Shown: one piece after another, positions 48,301 through 57,378 of the stretch | How positions within the stretch are numbered: position 1 is the stretch's first letter | Layout: each line of letters opens with the position of its first letter | Assembly: GCF_008974265.1 (NCBI RefSeq) | Contig: NZ_BKZW01000002.1 | Location: 1,302,001 to 1,366,000, forward strand | From: Dictyobacter vulcani | Lineage (GTDB): Bacteria; Chloroflexota; Ktedonobacteria; Ktedonobacterales; Ktedonobacteraceae | Reading direction: 5' to 3' | Length of the DNA: 64,000 nt | Program-made: the position numbers and the translations under genes | The notes under the pieces: generated by a model | The model's database searches: none | Seen by the model: the letters and a program-made list of their open reading frames with translations, nothing else | Told to the model about the DNA's origin: nothing

Positions 48301-50710
48301 TTATCTTTGCGCCGAGCGTCCAAAGCGGCGCAGTCGTAATGAATTGCTGACGACCGTGACGGATGAGAGTGCCATGGCGGCCGCTGCAAAGATCGGTGCA
48401 TTGTCCCGCAACCAGGGGATCAATGGTGAGAGGATCGCGGTCGGAATCAGGATGACGTTGTAGGCAAAAGCCCAGAAGAGATTTTGCTTGATGGTGCGCA
48501 AGGTGGCTCGTGAGAGCGCCAGCGCGGTGGCTACGCTCTTCAAATTGCCTTTGACCAGCGTGATATCGGCCGCTTCCATGGCGATATCGGTTCCGGTTCC
48601 ATGGCGATGCCTGCATCAGCCTGAACCAGGGCCGGCGCATCATTAATACCATCACCGGCAAAGGCCACGACCAATCCCTGTTCCTGTAAACGCTTGACCT
48701 GATTGGTTTTGTCTTCAGGCAACACTTCCGCCAATACATGCTCGGCCGGGATCCCGACCTGGGCTGCAATGGCCTGTGCGGTACGCTGATTGTCACCTGT
48801 AATCATCCAGACGGCGAGCCCTTGCTGCTGCAAGTTCTCGATTGCTGCACGGGAATCCGCCTTCACGGTATCGGCGACGGCAATCAATCCAGCCGGATGA
48901 CCATCGATGGCCACCAGCATCACCGTTTTTCCCTGCGCTTCTAATATCTCTAAACGCTCGTCGAGCATATTTATGGGGATGTGATTTTCACGCATCAAGA
49001 TGCGTGTGCCAACCAGCACCTGGTGTCCTTCCACCTGCGCTTTCAGGCCACGGCCTACCAGTGCCGTGAAATCATCGGGAGTTGCACCCAGCGAAATTCC
49101 TCGGGACTTCGCCCCTGTGACGATCGCCGTCGCCAGCGGATGCTCTGATCCCTGTTCTGCCTCTGCGGTCAGGCGTAATAGCTCATCCTGGTCAATACCT
49201 GGCACTGCAAGCACATCGGTCAGTTCAGGTTTTCCTTTCGTGATGGTGCCAGTCTTGTCCAGCAAGACAGCGCTGACGGCTTGAATCCGTTCCAGGCTCT
49301 CGCCGCCTTTGATCAGGATACCCTGTTCCGCGCCCTTGCCTGTTCCGACCATGATAGCTGTAGGCGTCGCCAGACCAAGCGCGCAGGGACATGCGACCAC
49401 CAGTACCGCGACCGCCGCTACAATCGCAATCATCCAGGGACTACTCATGGCGGCCGTACCCATGTTCATGTTGCCCATGGTACTCATATCCACGGACCCG
49501 GTAAAGCCCAGACTGCCCGCAATCGTCCAGCCGATAAAGGTCAGGAACGCAATCACCAGCACGATCGGGACAAAGATACTGGAGATTGTGTCTGCGAGGC
49601 GCTGGATAGGCGCTTTTGAGCCCTGGGCCTGCTCTACCATGCGAATAATATTCGCCAGCATGGTATCGGCCCCCACTTTAGTGGCTCGCATGCGCAGAAG
49701 ACCACGCTGGTTAATGGTCGCGCCAATCAGTGGATCGCCCTCGCTCTTCTCAATCGGCATACTTTCACCCGTGATCATCGCCTCATCGATGGATGAGCGG
49801 CCCGTGAGCACCGTCCCATCGACCGGAATCTTCTCGCCCGGTCGCACAATCAACTCATCCCCAACCAGTACTTGCTCGATTGGCAAATCCAGTTCCTGGC
49901 CGGCCCGCACAACATGGGCGGTACGCGCCTGTAAGCCATCAACTTCTGGATGGCTTCGTTGGTCTGGCCCTTCGCTCGCGCCTCCAGATATTTCCCCAGG
50001 TAGATCAGCGTAATGATCAAGGCCGCAGTATCATAGAAGGTCGTGGCCCCGAGCACATCTGGAAAGAAGGTTGCCACCACGCTCATCAGATAGGCGGCCG
50101 TTGATCCGAGCGAGATCAAGGTATCCATGTTCGCACTCAGATGGCGAGCCGTTTTCAGCGCGGTCCGATGGAAATCCCAGCCCACAATGGCCCAGACTGG
50201 TGTGGTCAGGACAAGCAATAAGATATTCTCAGCGGCAAAGCGATTCATGAAGAACATGTTCAGGATCACTACGGGCAGCGAGAGCACGATGCCCAGGATC
50301 AGCAGGTTGCGCTTCCGAGTCAGTTCCGCCTGTCGGTGTGCGCTCTGGACCTGTGCAGGTGTTTGCTGCTCGCTGGCTGGCGTAGTAGTCGTAACAGGTG
50401 TGGGTTGTGGCTCTGCCTTTACAGCCTCTTGTTGAGGGATCGCTTTATAGCCGATAGCATCGACCTTCTGTACCATTTTGGACACATCTGTTTGGGTTGG
50501 ATCATACGTGACCGTACCCTGTTCGGTCGCCAGATTCACGCTGGCATCCAGCACGCCCGGTAACTTCTTGAGTCCCTTCTCAATGCGCATCGAACAGGAG
50601 GCACACGTCATACCCTCCAGCATAAACCGGGCCTGTTCCTGATGTTTATCTGTATCGCCCGAAGGCGTATGTTCATTGCTTGCATGATTCTGACTCATCT
50701 CAATCGTCAT
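48301..50710 (-). CDS. copA: Copper-exporting P1B-type ATPase CopA (reads with two single-base gaps)
   Basis: Pumps Cu(I) out of the cell. Reconstructed length is 803 aa. Features: an N-terminal HMA domain with GMTCASC, eight expected membrane helices, CPC in VVACPCALGLATP, phosphorylation site DKTGTITKGKPEL, HP in GSEHPLATA, and the hinge GDGINDAPALVQADAGIAM. The frame breaks at 49936-49937 (ATGGGC expected) and 48599-48600 (ATGGGAACC expected, giving MGTGTDIAMEAAD). The open pieces are 49850-50710, 48540-49910 and 48301-48579. It is divergent from csoR copy 2, with CsoR-type operators between them. Confidence 0.9.
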
Positions 50711-50745
50711 ATCATGATCCTCTCTTTGTAAAAAACCTTGTACCC

Positions 50746-50765
50746 ATACCCCCGGGGGGGGATAT
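50746..50765. promoter_or_regulatory. CsoR-type operator before copA
   Basis: ATACCCCC directly followed by a G-run and GGATAT: a C-run/G-run palindrome as in known CsoR sites, 36 bases before the copA ATG. Confidence 0.6.
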
Positions 50766-50818
50766 GAATATCATAGATCCCTATTGAAATTTTGTCAAGA
50801 TATGTTATACTTTTTTCG

Positions 50819-50844
50819 TACCCCTCCCAGGTGGGTAGGGGTGG
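50819..50844. promoter_or_regulatory. CsoR-type operator before csoR copy 2
   Basis: TACCCCTCCCA followed by GGTGGGTAGGGGTGG: an imperfect C/G-run palindrome 15 bases before the csoR ATG. It resembles the site at 50746. Confidence 0.6.
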
Positions 50845-50859
50845 AAAGGAACATAACAT

Positions 50860-51126
50860 ATGCATGCAGATAAACAGGATGTCCTGAAGCGCTTAAATTA
50901 TGTTGAGGGTCATCTGGGCGGTATCAAGAAGATGGTTGAAGAGGATAAGTATTGTGTCGATATCTTGCGGCAGACATATGCAGTTCGTAAGGCTATCGAG
51001 AAACTCGAGAGTCTGCTGGTTGAGAGCCACCTGCATACATGTGTCCCTGAAGGTATTGCCGAGGGAAGAGGTGACGAGATCATTAAAGAACTCGTTCAGC
51101 TCTACACTCTGGCCGGAAATCGTTAA
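50860..51126 (+). CDS. csoR: CsoR-family copper-sensing repressor, copy 2
   Basis: 88 residues with Cys32, His57 and Cys61 at the same places as copy 1. It is divergent from copA and directly upstream of copZ (55-base gap), so it is the likely local repressor of both transcripts through the C/G-run operators at 50746 and 50819. GGAAAGGAA lies before the ATG. Confidence 0.88.
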   Translation: MHADKQDVLKRLNYVEGHLGGIKKMVEEDKYCVDILRQTYAVRKAIEKLESLLVESHLHTCVPEGIAEGRGDEIIKELVQLYTLAGNR

Positions 51127-51181
51127 CTAATAATCATTTTGCGCACTGGCTACGTGTGGCCAGTCCAGGGAGAATAAGTGT

Positions 51182-51442
51182 ATGACAAAAGATATTACCC
51201 TTTCAGTGCCCGACGTGAGTTGCGAACATTGTGTGAAAGCTATCAATGGCGCACTGGGCGTGCTGCCAGGCGTAGAAGAGGTCGCGACCGATATTCCTAC
51301 TAAAAGCGTCCGTCTCAGTTATGATCCAGCCCAGCTCTCACTGCAACAGATCGAAGAGACTCTCGATGATGTCGGCTATACCGTGTCCTCAGAACCTGCG
51401 CCCACGCCACGCACATCCGGCAAACCCTTGAACCTGTTCTAA
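51182..51442 (+). CDS. copZ: CopZ-like copper chaperone
   Basis: An 86-residue heavy-metal-associated domain with the metal site VPDVSCEHCVKAI (Cys14, Cys17). The ferredoxin-like fold ends at LDDVGYTVSSE. It would carry Cu(I) to the CopA HMA domain. The first Cys is preceded by DVS instead of the common GM(T/S), and the C-terminal 15 residues are an extra Pro/Thr tail. It lies in the csoR copy 2 operon. Confidence 0.85.
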   Translation: MTKDITLSVPDVSCEHCVKAINGALGVLPGVEEVATDIPTKSVRLSYDPAQLSLQQIEETLDDVGYTVSSEPAPTPRTSGKPLNLF

Positions 51443-51450
51443 GACATAGA

Positions 51451-51517
51451 CCGTTTCTTTTTAAGCTGCATACACCCCCCTCCACCGGATAGGGGTGTAT
51501 GCGGCTTAAAAAAACGG
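51451..51517. repeat. Long palindrome after copZ
   Basis: CCGTTTCTTTTTAAGC and CATACACCCC pair with GGGGTGTATG and GCTTAAAAAAACGG. The T-run is on the 5' side and the A-run on the 3' side in both directions, so it is not a standard terminator. It lies between convergent copZ and the methyltransferase gene. Confidence 0.6.
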
Positions 51518-51533
51518 CCAGAAATCCTGGTAT

Positions 51534-52230
51534 TTATGCTTGTGGACCTGTGGTTCCCTGGACAAAGCCGATTTCGGGAAATCTGGTTGTCCCGACCTCG
51601 ATTGCTCCACTTGTAATCTGTGTGAAGCCAGCTGCCTGTAGCAATTGGGGTTGATCCTGGATGCCACTATTCCATGGACCAGTATGCACAGGGCGTGCGG
51701 GTTGACTCTGGCTTTCTTCGGGTCGCCTGGTATCCACGATCAGAACGCGGCCACCTGGTTTGAGTACACGCGCAATCTCTGCGATCCCCTGACGTTTAAG
51801 TTCGTCTGGCAAGACATGCATCATCAAAGTACTCAGTACGATATCGAACGAGTGGTCAGGGAAGGCGAGCCGCTCGATTACCCCGACCTGGAAATTAGCC
51901 GGTAACCTGCTCCATGCGGCTTTCTGGCGCGCCCTGGCGATCTGCTTTGGACCAGGATCAATGCCATAGACTCGACCTGTACTACCAACGCGTCTGGACG
52001 CCTTGAGTGCGATGGTTCCTGTGCCGCAGCCTACATCCAGTACCTGCTCGCCTGGTTGAAAGTGGGCCAGATCGAGGATGTTCTGTTCAAGTACTCCCCA
52101 CTTGCCAAGTAGAGAACGTTACTCCACCATAACATCAGTCATAACGCCAACCCCAATCAATTACATGACCCTGTGTTGAACCAGTCTGCTCCTGGCTTTT
52201 TTTCGGATGGTGATGCGCGGATGCATGCAT
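51534..52230 (-). CDS. SAM-dependent methyltransferase, type 11 (reads with two single-base gaps)
   Basis: No single open frame covers this gene: only 51534-51827 starts with a usable codon. Reading on the minus strand from ATG 52230 (AAAGGAG seven bases upstream) gives MHASAHHHPKKSQEQTGSTQ, then HVIDWGWRYD. One base is needed at 52138 to continue LMLWWSNVLYL, and one at 52105-52106 to continue GKWGVLEQNILDLA. The SAM site QVLDVGCGTGTIALKA, GIDPGPKQI, FDIVLSTLMMHV and the late motif LKPGGRVLIVDTRRP follow. The result is 232 aa and divisible by three. The start lies five bases after the stop of the upstream methyltransferase, so they form an operon. Substrate unknown. Confidence 0.75.
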
Positions 52231-52234
52231 GAAT

Positions 52235-52903
52235 TTACGCTCCTTTTTTGTATGCTGCAATGAAATGTCGTACGCCTGCTACGACCTGATCCTGGAAACT
52301 GATTTCCAGCAGGCCGTGTTGCAAGAAGTGATCGAGTTCGCTGCGCGTCAGGAACCAGGGCGGACCGGCGGTGGGCTCGTCTGCGTCGCGTGCATAGCAG
52401 ATGAGGAGCAGGGTGCCGCCAGGTGCAACACAGTCGGCAATGGCTTCAATCGCTCGCGTATGTAGTTCGGGTGGAAGGGATTGGATGGTGCGCGACTCAA
52501 AGACAAATTTGAAGGCTTGCTGAAAGGTTGCTGGCAGTTGGAAGAGGTCTGCGACCTGATAATCAACGCGGGAGGTTGGGAAGCGCTGGCGACACCAGGC
52601 TATAGCCTGGGGCGAAAAGTCGAACGCAGTGACACGCTGCTGCTGTTGGGCCAGCGTCTCGGCATCGTCACCAAGCCCGCAGCCGATCACCAGCGCCTGT
52701 CCATATGTGCTCATGTGCCCCTTATGTTGTGCCAGCCATGGTAGCAGGAATTGAGCGTTGCTCTGTCTGGTCCAGGGAACCTGCTGGATATCATTGTCCG
52801 CACTGGTATACACGCTCTCAAACCAGTCCGCTGGATCACCATATGGGCGACGGATCGCAGGATTCCCTGATGAGGGTTGCGTTTTTTCGGTATTATTATC
52901 CAT
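52235..52903 (-). CDS. SAM-dependent methyltransferase (thiopurine-methyltransferase-like)
   Basis: 222 residues. The SAM site is ALVIGCGLGDDAETLAQQ; then VTAFDFSPQAIAWCRQRFP, VDYQVADLFQLP, FVFESRTIQSLPPELH, and the late motif VAPGGTLLLICYARD. The WF..Y start (DPADWFESVYTSAD) and the PPWFLTRSELDHF segment recall TPMT/TehB-type enzymes, which methylate small thiols, tellurite or halides. The actual substrate is not evident. It is first in a two-gene operon with the methyltransferase at 51534 and divergent from the HxlR regulator. Confidence 0.8.
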   Translation of the reverse strand: MDNNTEKTQPSSGNPAIRRPYGDPADWFESVYTSADNDIQQVPWTRQSNAQFLLPWLAQHKGHMSTYGQALVIGCGLGDDAETLAQQQQRVTAFDFSPQAIAWCRQRFPTSRVDYQVADLFQLPATFQQAFKFVFESRTIQSLPPELHTRAIEAIADCVAPGGTLLLICYARDADEPTAGPPWFLTRSELDHFLQHGLLEISFQDQVVAGVRHFIAAYKKGA

Positions 52904-53041
52904 AATCCTTTTTCCTTTTCATTCAAACAGACGCATGTAGAGGGTTCAGATAGTCCAATTGTTCGTAGCTTGTAAAAAGCAACTCTAACGACTACAATGA
53001 ATATATATGCTAGCTATGAAGAAAACAAGTACGCAATTTTA

Positions 53042-53071
53042 TTTGACATAGTCAAAAAAATCAGACTATCA
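53042..53071 (+). promoter_or_regulatory. Promoter with overlapping palindrome before hxlR
   Basis: TTTGAC-ATA-GTCAAA is a perfect palindrome (53042-53056) covering a -35 TTGACA; 17 bases later CTATCA is a weak -10. Probably autoregulated. Confidence 0.45.
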
Positions 53072-53103
53072 GCCAGACCTGATGCAAAAAAGGGAGCAAA
53101 GCG

Positions 53104-53472
53104 ATGAAGCATTTACAGGCGATTTGTTGTCCGGTCGAGGTGACCCTCTCAATAGTTGGTGGCAAATGGAAACCAGTGATTGTCTGGCTCTTGCTTGGTG
53201 GCACGAAACGTTTTGGCGAGTTGCGCCGCTTAATTCCAGCCGCCACGCAGCAAATGTTGACAACGCAGTTGCGTGAGCTTGAGCAGGCGGGGATCATTCA
53301 TCGAGAGGTCTATGCGCAGGTGCCCCCAAAGGTTGAATATTCACTGACCGAACTGGGCCGTAGTCTGGAGCCAGTGGTCTATCAGCTGGCCACATGGGGC
53401 GAATGGTATTTCGAACAAAATAATCAAGCTCATCACCAGATAAGCCAGGAAATAAGAAACCACGCCCGGTAG
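53104..53472 (+). CDS. HxlR family transcriptional regulator
   Basis: A winged-helix regulator of 122 aa: CCPVEVTLSIVGGKWKPVIV, LLLGGTKRFGELRRLIP, QQMLTTQLRELEQAGII, and the wing VPPKVEYSLTELG. The conserved Cys region (AICCPVE) found in redox-responsive members is present. It is divergent from the two methyltransferase genes, so these are the likely targets. The TAG stop is the last three bases of a GTAG repeat arm at 53469. Confidence 0.85.
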   Translation: MKHLQAICCPVEVTLSIVGGKWKPVIVWLLLGGTKRFGELRRLIPAATQQMLTTQLRELEQAGIIHREVYAQVPPKVEYSLTELGRSLEPVVYQLATWGEWYFEQNNQAHHQISQEIRNHAR

Positions 53473-53536
53473 GTTCGTGGCTTGCTCACGATTGCATATC
53501 AAAGAGGAACCAATCGTGGACAAGCCACGAACCTAC
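53469..53536. repeat. GTAG hairpin pair bridging two convergent genes
   Basis: GTAGGTT-CGTGG-CTTGCT-CACG-ATTG on the left and its inverted partner on the right. The flanking GTAGGTT and ATTGG are as in the other copies, but the stem has changed completely (CGTGG/CCACG instead of CGACCC/GGGTCG). The element fills the whole gap between hxlR and the SHOCT gene, and both stops are TAG from its two GTAG ends. Confidence 0.8.
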
Positions 53537-53790
53537 TGCGGGACCGGGTTATCCAGGCGCTCACGCATCTGCTCAAAAGTAGACGCGTCAATCTCGCCGC
53601 GTGCATAGCGCTGCCGCAGGATCTCAAGTGCAGAAGGTTCTGCTTTCGTACTGATGAATCTCGTGGAGCGGCTTAACCACCGGATCAGAGCCCAGACGGC
53701 CAGTGCCAGTAGCGCTAACCAGAGAACGTTCCAGAAAATCATGCCAAGCATCATTGGCCAGCTATAGCCATAACCATATCCCCACATCAT
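53533..53790 (-). CDS. Small membrane protein with SHOCT domain
   Basis: An 85-residue protein from ATG 53790 (MMWGYGYGYSWPMM, GAGGATAGGG upstream). The open frame to 53835 adds 15 charged residues. It has one membrane helix (LGMIFWNVLWLALLALAVWALI) and a C-terminal SHOCT motif (ALEILRQRYARGEIDASTFEQM), which often mediates oligomerisation. Function unknown. Confidence 0.75.
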   Translation of the reverse strand: MMWGYGYGYSWPMMLGMIFWNVLWLALLALAVWALIRWLSRSTRFISTKAEPSALEILRQRYARGEIDASTFEQMRERLDNPVPQ

Positions 53791-54243
53791 AGCCCTATCC
53801 TCGCTTTCTTTTTGCTTACTATCCATGTTTAGCATGACTCGTAAGCATCACAGCGCTATCACAGCACCCGTTGATCTTCTCTCAATAGATACACAATCAT
53901 CATTTCCACATTAAAATATTCGAGAGTAGCGCAGACGCGAGCTATCAATGCTAGAGTTTATATATATTAAATTAATAGCTAATCTCGGGTGTTTTGTGGT
54001 ACAGTAGGTAATATAATAACCTATTGCAATATACATGCTATCTGAAAAATACGCGTAGGCAAATAAGGCATATCATGCCATCTCTTTTTATGTGTAATAA
54101 TCCCCTGATTGGCATATCAGCCTGTTATGCCGCTTTATATTCTTACATTGACATGCAGTAAAATAATAATGTCCTGAGCACAAACTCTCAATATTGTGAA
54201 CAATAACTGTGTTAACATTACAATTATTTTGGAGAAGGTGACG

Positions 54244-55365
54244 ATGAAAAGAGAAGATAAATCAACATCCAAAGTAGAAAAATCCACGACTATATTTGAA
54301 ATACTTTCATCCAATCAATCTTCAGACAAACAGACACGCAGAAAAGTCCAGAGTGGAGTAGCGGCATCGCCACGTCAGACATGGCGTGATCTGCTGGCCC
54401 AGATTATCCGTGATGAAGAAGTAAAGCAACAGATTATTGATGCGCTCCATATCTCTCCTGTTACCTTGAGCCGCTGGATTACTGGTAAATCAGAGCCACG
54501 TGCACAAAATTTGCAGCAGTTGCTCAATACATTACCGCCACAGTACCAGGAACAGATGGCGCTGTATTTGCGTGAAGAAAATAAGCTGCCAACGCCTCCA
54601 GCAGGCGAAGATGGCCAACCCTCGCTCACGATTCCGAGCGAGTTTTATCAACAGGTTTTTATGGCACATGCCACGACCAGTGAAAATCTGCGTTTCTGGT
54701 CCCTCTGTCAGTTGATTATTCAGCAAGCCCTCGGCCAACTGGATCCAGAACGGCGTGGTATGTCAATCTGGGTCGTGTGTTGTATGCCACCTTCGGGCAC
54801 GCACAACAAAGTGCGCAGCTTGCGTGAAAGTGTAGGAGCAGGCACCTCGCCATGGCAAAGCAACCTGGAACAGGAAGCCATGTTCCTGGGTGCTGAATCC
54901 CTGGTAGGGAATGTGGTTACCTCTTACCGACCAGCCATTGTACAGGACCTCGATGAGGATCATAGTATATTGTCGTTCTCACGGGTAGAGCATGAGAAGA
55001 GTATCGCTATTTACCCTATTCTTTACTGTGGCCGCATTGCCGGTGTCTTCATGGTATCCAGTGCCGAAACCAACTTTTTTCTGGATCCAGGGCGTATCGA
55101 ACTGATCCCGTGTTATGCGGACCTGTGTGCGTTAGCTTTTGAGAACAAGCAGTTTTACACCGCTAACCAGATTGCGCTGGAAGTCATGCCCACCTATCAA
55201 GATCAGAAAGCTTATTTCGTCCATTTTCGACAGATCATGACTGAAACCATCCTGGACGTGGTCAACAGCAATAATACCGTTAACAATACGCAGGTTGATC
55301 TGCTTGTCTGGCAAAAGCTAGAAGCAGCCCTGGTGGGGAAAAAAGAAGATACATTGTCATCGTAA
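54244..55365 (+). CDS. HTH regulator with C-terminal GAF-like domain
   Basis: A 373-residue cytoplasmic regulator. The start is MKREDKSTSKVEKS at 54244 (GGAGAAGG upstream), not 54196. Residues about 50-115 are a helix-turn-helix (EEVKQQIIDALHISPVTLSRW, then KSEPRAQNLQQLL). The C-terminal 200 residues are a GAF-type sensor with GTSPW, SIAIYPILYCGRIAGVFMVSS and the ending FENKQFYTANQIALEVMP, shared with the protein at 8983. It may couple a ligand signal to transcription. Its targets are unknown; the convergent MFS gene is a neighbour only. A 400-base AT-rich upstream region shows no other gene. Confidence 0.7.
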   Translation: MKREDKSTSKVEKSTTIFEILSSNQSSDKQTRRKVQSGVAASPRQTWRDLLAQIIRDEEVKQQIIDALHISPVTLSRWITGKSEPRAQNLQQLLNTLPPQYQEQMALYLREENKLPTPPAGEDGQPSLTIPSEFYQQVFMAHATTSENLRFWSLCQLIIQQALGQLDPERRGMSIWVVCCMPPSGTHNKVRSLRESVGAGTSPWQSNLEQEAMFLGAESLVGNVVTSYRPAIVQDLDEDHSILSFSRVEHEKSIAIYPILYCGRIAGVFMVSSAETNFFLDPGRIELIPCYADLCALAFENKQFYTANQIALEVMPTYQDQKAYFVHFRQIMTETILDVVNSNNTVNNTQVDLLVWQKLEAALVGKKEDTLSS

Positions 55366-55366
55366 C

Positions 55367-55390
55367 GTAGCGGCAGCTCTTGTGGCTGCG
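55367..55390. repeat. Uninterrupted GTAGCGGCAG-N9-CTGCG hairpin
   Basis: It begins two bases after a TAA stop. N9 is CTCTTGTGG. This is the empty form of the site that carries miniature elements at 10953, 42250 and 45558. Confidence 0.7.
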
Positions 55391-55446
55391 AAATGGGAGC
55401 GCAGATTTTTCTGCGCTCCATTTCTTATGTGCTTTAAACGGAAATC

Positions 55447-56928
55447 CTACAAGGCCGTCTCGCTGGCGGCGGTGTTTTCCTGTTTGCTCGCTGACAGGGG
55501 ACGAGCAATCTTTTCAAGGGATTTTCCTTCAGCGTCGATGCCAAAGAAGATCGCGACGATACCTGCACCGACCATCAAGACGGCACCCAGGATATAGCCA
55601 TAGAAAACCATATAGGGATTACCGGTCTGGATCAGGTAGCCAAAGAAGATTGGGGTCAGGGCTCCACCGATCGCTGTACCAATCGCGTAGAAGAACGCGA
55701 TGGCCATCGCGCGTGTCTCTAGAGGAAAGACTTCACTGACCGTCAGGTAGGCCGAACTGGCACCCGAAGAAGCAAAGAAGAAGACGATACACCAGCAAAT
55801 GGTCAGCGTTATGGCATTGAGGATACCCAGGGCAAACAGCCAGCCTGTAACGGCAAAGAGTACGCCTGAGCAGATGTAGGTAAAGCTGATCATCTTCCGA
55901 CGCCCGATGGTATCGAAGAGGCGTCCAATCGTTAACGGTCCAAGGATATTACCAAGGGCGAACGGAATCAGGTAAAACGCCACGACGTTCGGAGAGACTT
56001 TCATGAAAGTGGTGAAAATCAAGCCATAAGAGAAAGTGATGGCATTATAGAGGAAAGCCTGTCCGACCATCAGTGAGAAGCCGAGCAAAGACCGTTTCGG
56101 ATAGTCTCTGAACATCGTTCTGGCAATCTGCGTAAAGGTGACCGTACCTTGTGGCCGAATTTCCAATGTTCCTTCGGGATCGGGCAGTTTGTCCAGCTTA
56201 TCTTCTTTCATGATCTTCTCTTCGATGCCCTTCACCACCTGATCCGCCTCATCAAAGCGACCATGCATCATCAGCCAGCGTGGACTCTCGGGTACAAAGC
56301 GGCGAACCAGCAGGATTGCCAGTCCCAGGATGGCTCCGAGGCCAAATGCCAGACGCCAGCCCAGATTGATTGGAAAGATGGCTGGACTGAGCAAAACTCC
56401 GGTTAAGGCGGCTCCAACCGCTGTTCCTACCCACCAGGTGCTGTTAATCATAATATCTGTCCAGCCACGTGCCCGGGCAGGAATCAGTTCATCCACGGCT
56501 GAATTGATAGCTGAATATTCACCACCGATACCTGCGCCAGTAATAAAGCGGCAGGCGATAAACCAGTAGATATTGAAAGAGAATGCCGTCGCAATCGTGG
56601 CGATCAGGTAGAGCGCCAGCGTGAGCATAAACAGCTTTTTGCGTCCCCATTTATCTGTCAGGCGGCCAAAGAAGAGCGCACCGATTACCGCACCAATCAG
56701 GTAGGTAGTACCGGCACCGGTGACCTGGACATCGGTCAAATGCAATGTCTGTGGCTCTTTCAGAACACTGGCAATCGAGCCAACAATCGTGACCTCCAGG
56801 CCATCCAGAATCCAGGTGATCCCTAATGCGATGATCACTAACCAGTGCCAGCGGCTCCAGGGGAGACGATCCATTCTGGCTGGAATATCGGTTTTTACCG
56901 TCTCCGCCGCTGTCATTTGTTTACTCAT
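55447..56928 (-). CDS. MFS transporter, sugar/metabolite:H+ symporter type
   Basis: 493 residues from ATG 56928 (GGAGCAGGATA directly upstream), with 12 predicted helices. Motifs: WILDGLEVTIVGSIA, the motif A loop GRLTDKWGRKKLFM, RFITGAGIGGEYSAINSAVDELIPARARG, PESPRWLMMHGRFDEAD and the second motif A loop GRLFDTIGRRKMIS. The RG...GEY and PESPRW signatures are typical of the sugar porter/AAHS-like group. The substrate cannot be told. It is convergent with the HTH-GAF gene. Confidence 0.85.
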   Translation of the reverse strand: MSKQMTAAETVKTDIPARMDRLPWSRWHWLVIIALGITWILDGLEVTIVGSIASVLKEPQTLHLTDVQVTGAGTTYLIGAVIGALFFGRLTDKWGRKKLFMLTLALYLIATIATAFSFNIYWFIACRFITGAGIGGEYSAINSAVDELIPARARGWTDIMINSTWWVGTAVGAALTGVLLSPAIFPINLGWRLAFGLGAILGLAILLVRRFVPESPRWLMMHGRFDEADQVVKGIEEKIMKEDKLDKLPDPEGTLEIRPQGTVTFTQIARTMFRDYPKRSLLGFSLMVGQAFLYNAITFSYGLIFTTFMKVSPNVVAFYLIPFALGNILGPLTIGRLFDTIGRRKMISFTYICSGVLFAVTGWLFALGILNAITLTICWCIVFFFASSGASSAYLTVSEVFPLETRAMAIAFFYAIGTAIGGALTPIFFGYLIQTGNPYMVFYGYILGAVLMVGAGIVAIFFGIDAEGKSLEKIARPLSASKQENTAASETAL

Positions 56929-57174
56929 TATCCTGCTCCATTGCACTAATCATGTTTTTAAAGAGAATAATTGCTAAAAATTACTAAAATACCTTCTCTC
57001 GCTGCCAGTTTTTAGCTACGGCAGATAGGAGAAGGAAACGATTAATAGAGGAAACTGATGTATATATTTTATGCATAGAGAATCGTTTCCACGTGCTTGT
57101 TATACGGGCTGATCCATATAAGCAGTTTCAATTTTTTTGCAGAGACTTGACATTTAATTCTGAACAGAATATAT

Positions 57175-57192
57175 TTTTATCACTTGATAAAA
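57175..57192. promoter_or_regulatory. Palindromic operator 1 before the DHA2 exporter
   Basis: TTTTATCA-CT-TGATAAAA is a perfect palindrome about 190 bases before the ATG. Same half-site as 57354 and 525. Confidence 0.45.
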
Positions 57193-57353
57193 ATATTGGG
57201 CCAAAGACATTACCCATCCACCGTGATATGCTGCGTCTATGTACAGTGGGAAGATGAGCAGATACTTTTGTGTTGCTCTTCATAGAAAGTTTTTTTTTCC
57301 AGTCATTCACCGTTAACAAACGGTGCTTATGACGACTATTTTTTAGCTATTGT

Positions 57354-57367
57354 TTATCAATTGATAA
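57354..57367. promoter_or_regulatory. Palindromic operator 2 before the DHA2 exporter
   Basis: TTATCAATTGATAA lies immediately before the ribosome binding site AAGGAG of the gene at 57379. A repressor bound here would block transcription or translation. Confidence 0.45.
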
Positions 57368-57378
57368 GGAGTGAGTAG

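Noticed and set aside
51451..51517. Bidirectional terminator between copZ and the methyltransferase gene
   Set aside because: The T-run precedes and the A-run follows the stem in each direction, the reverse of what termination needs.
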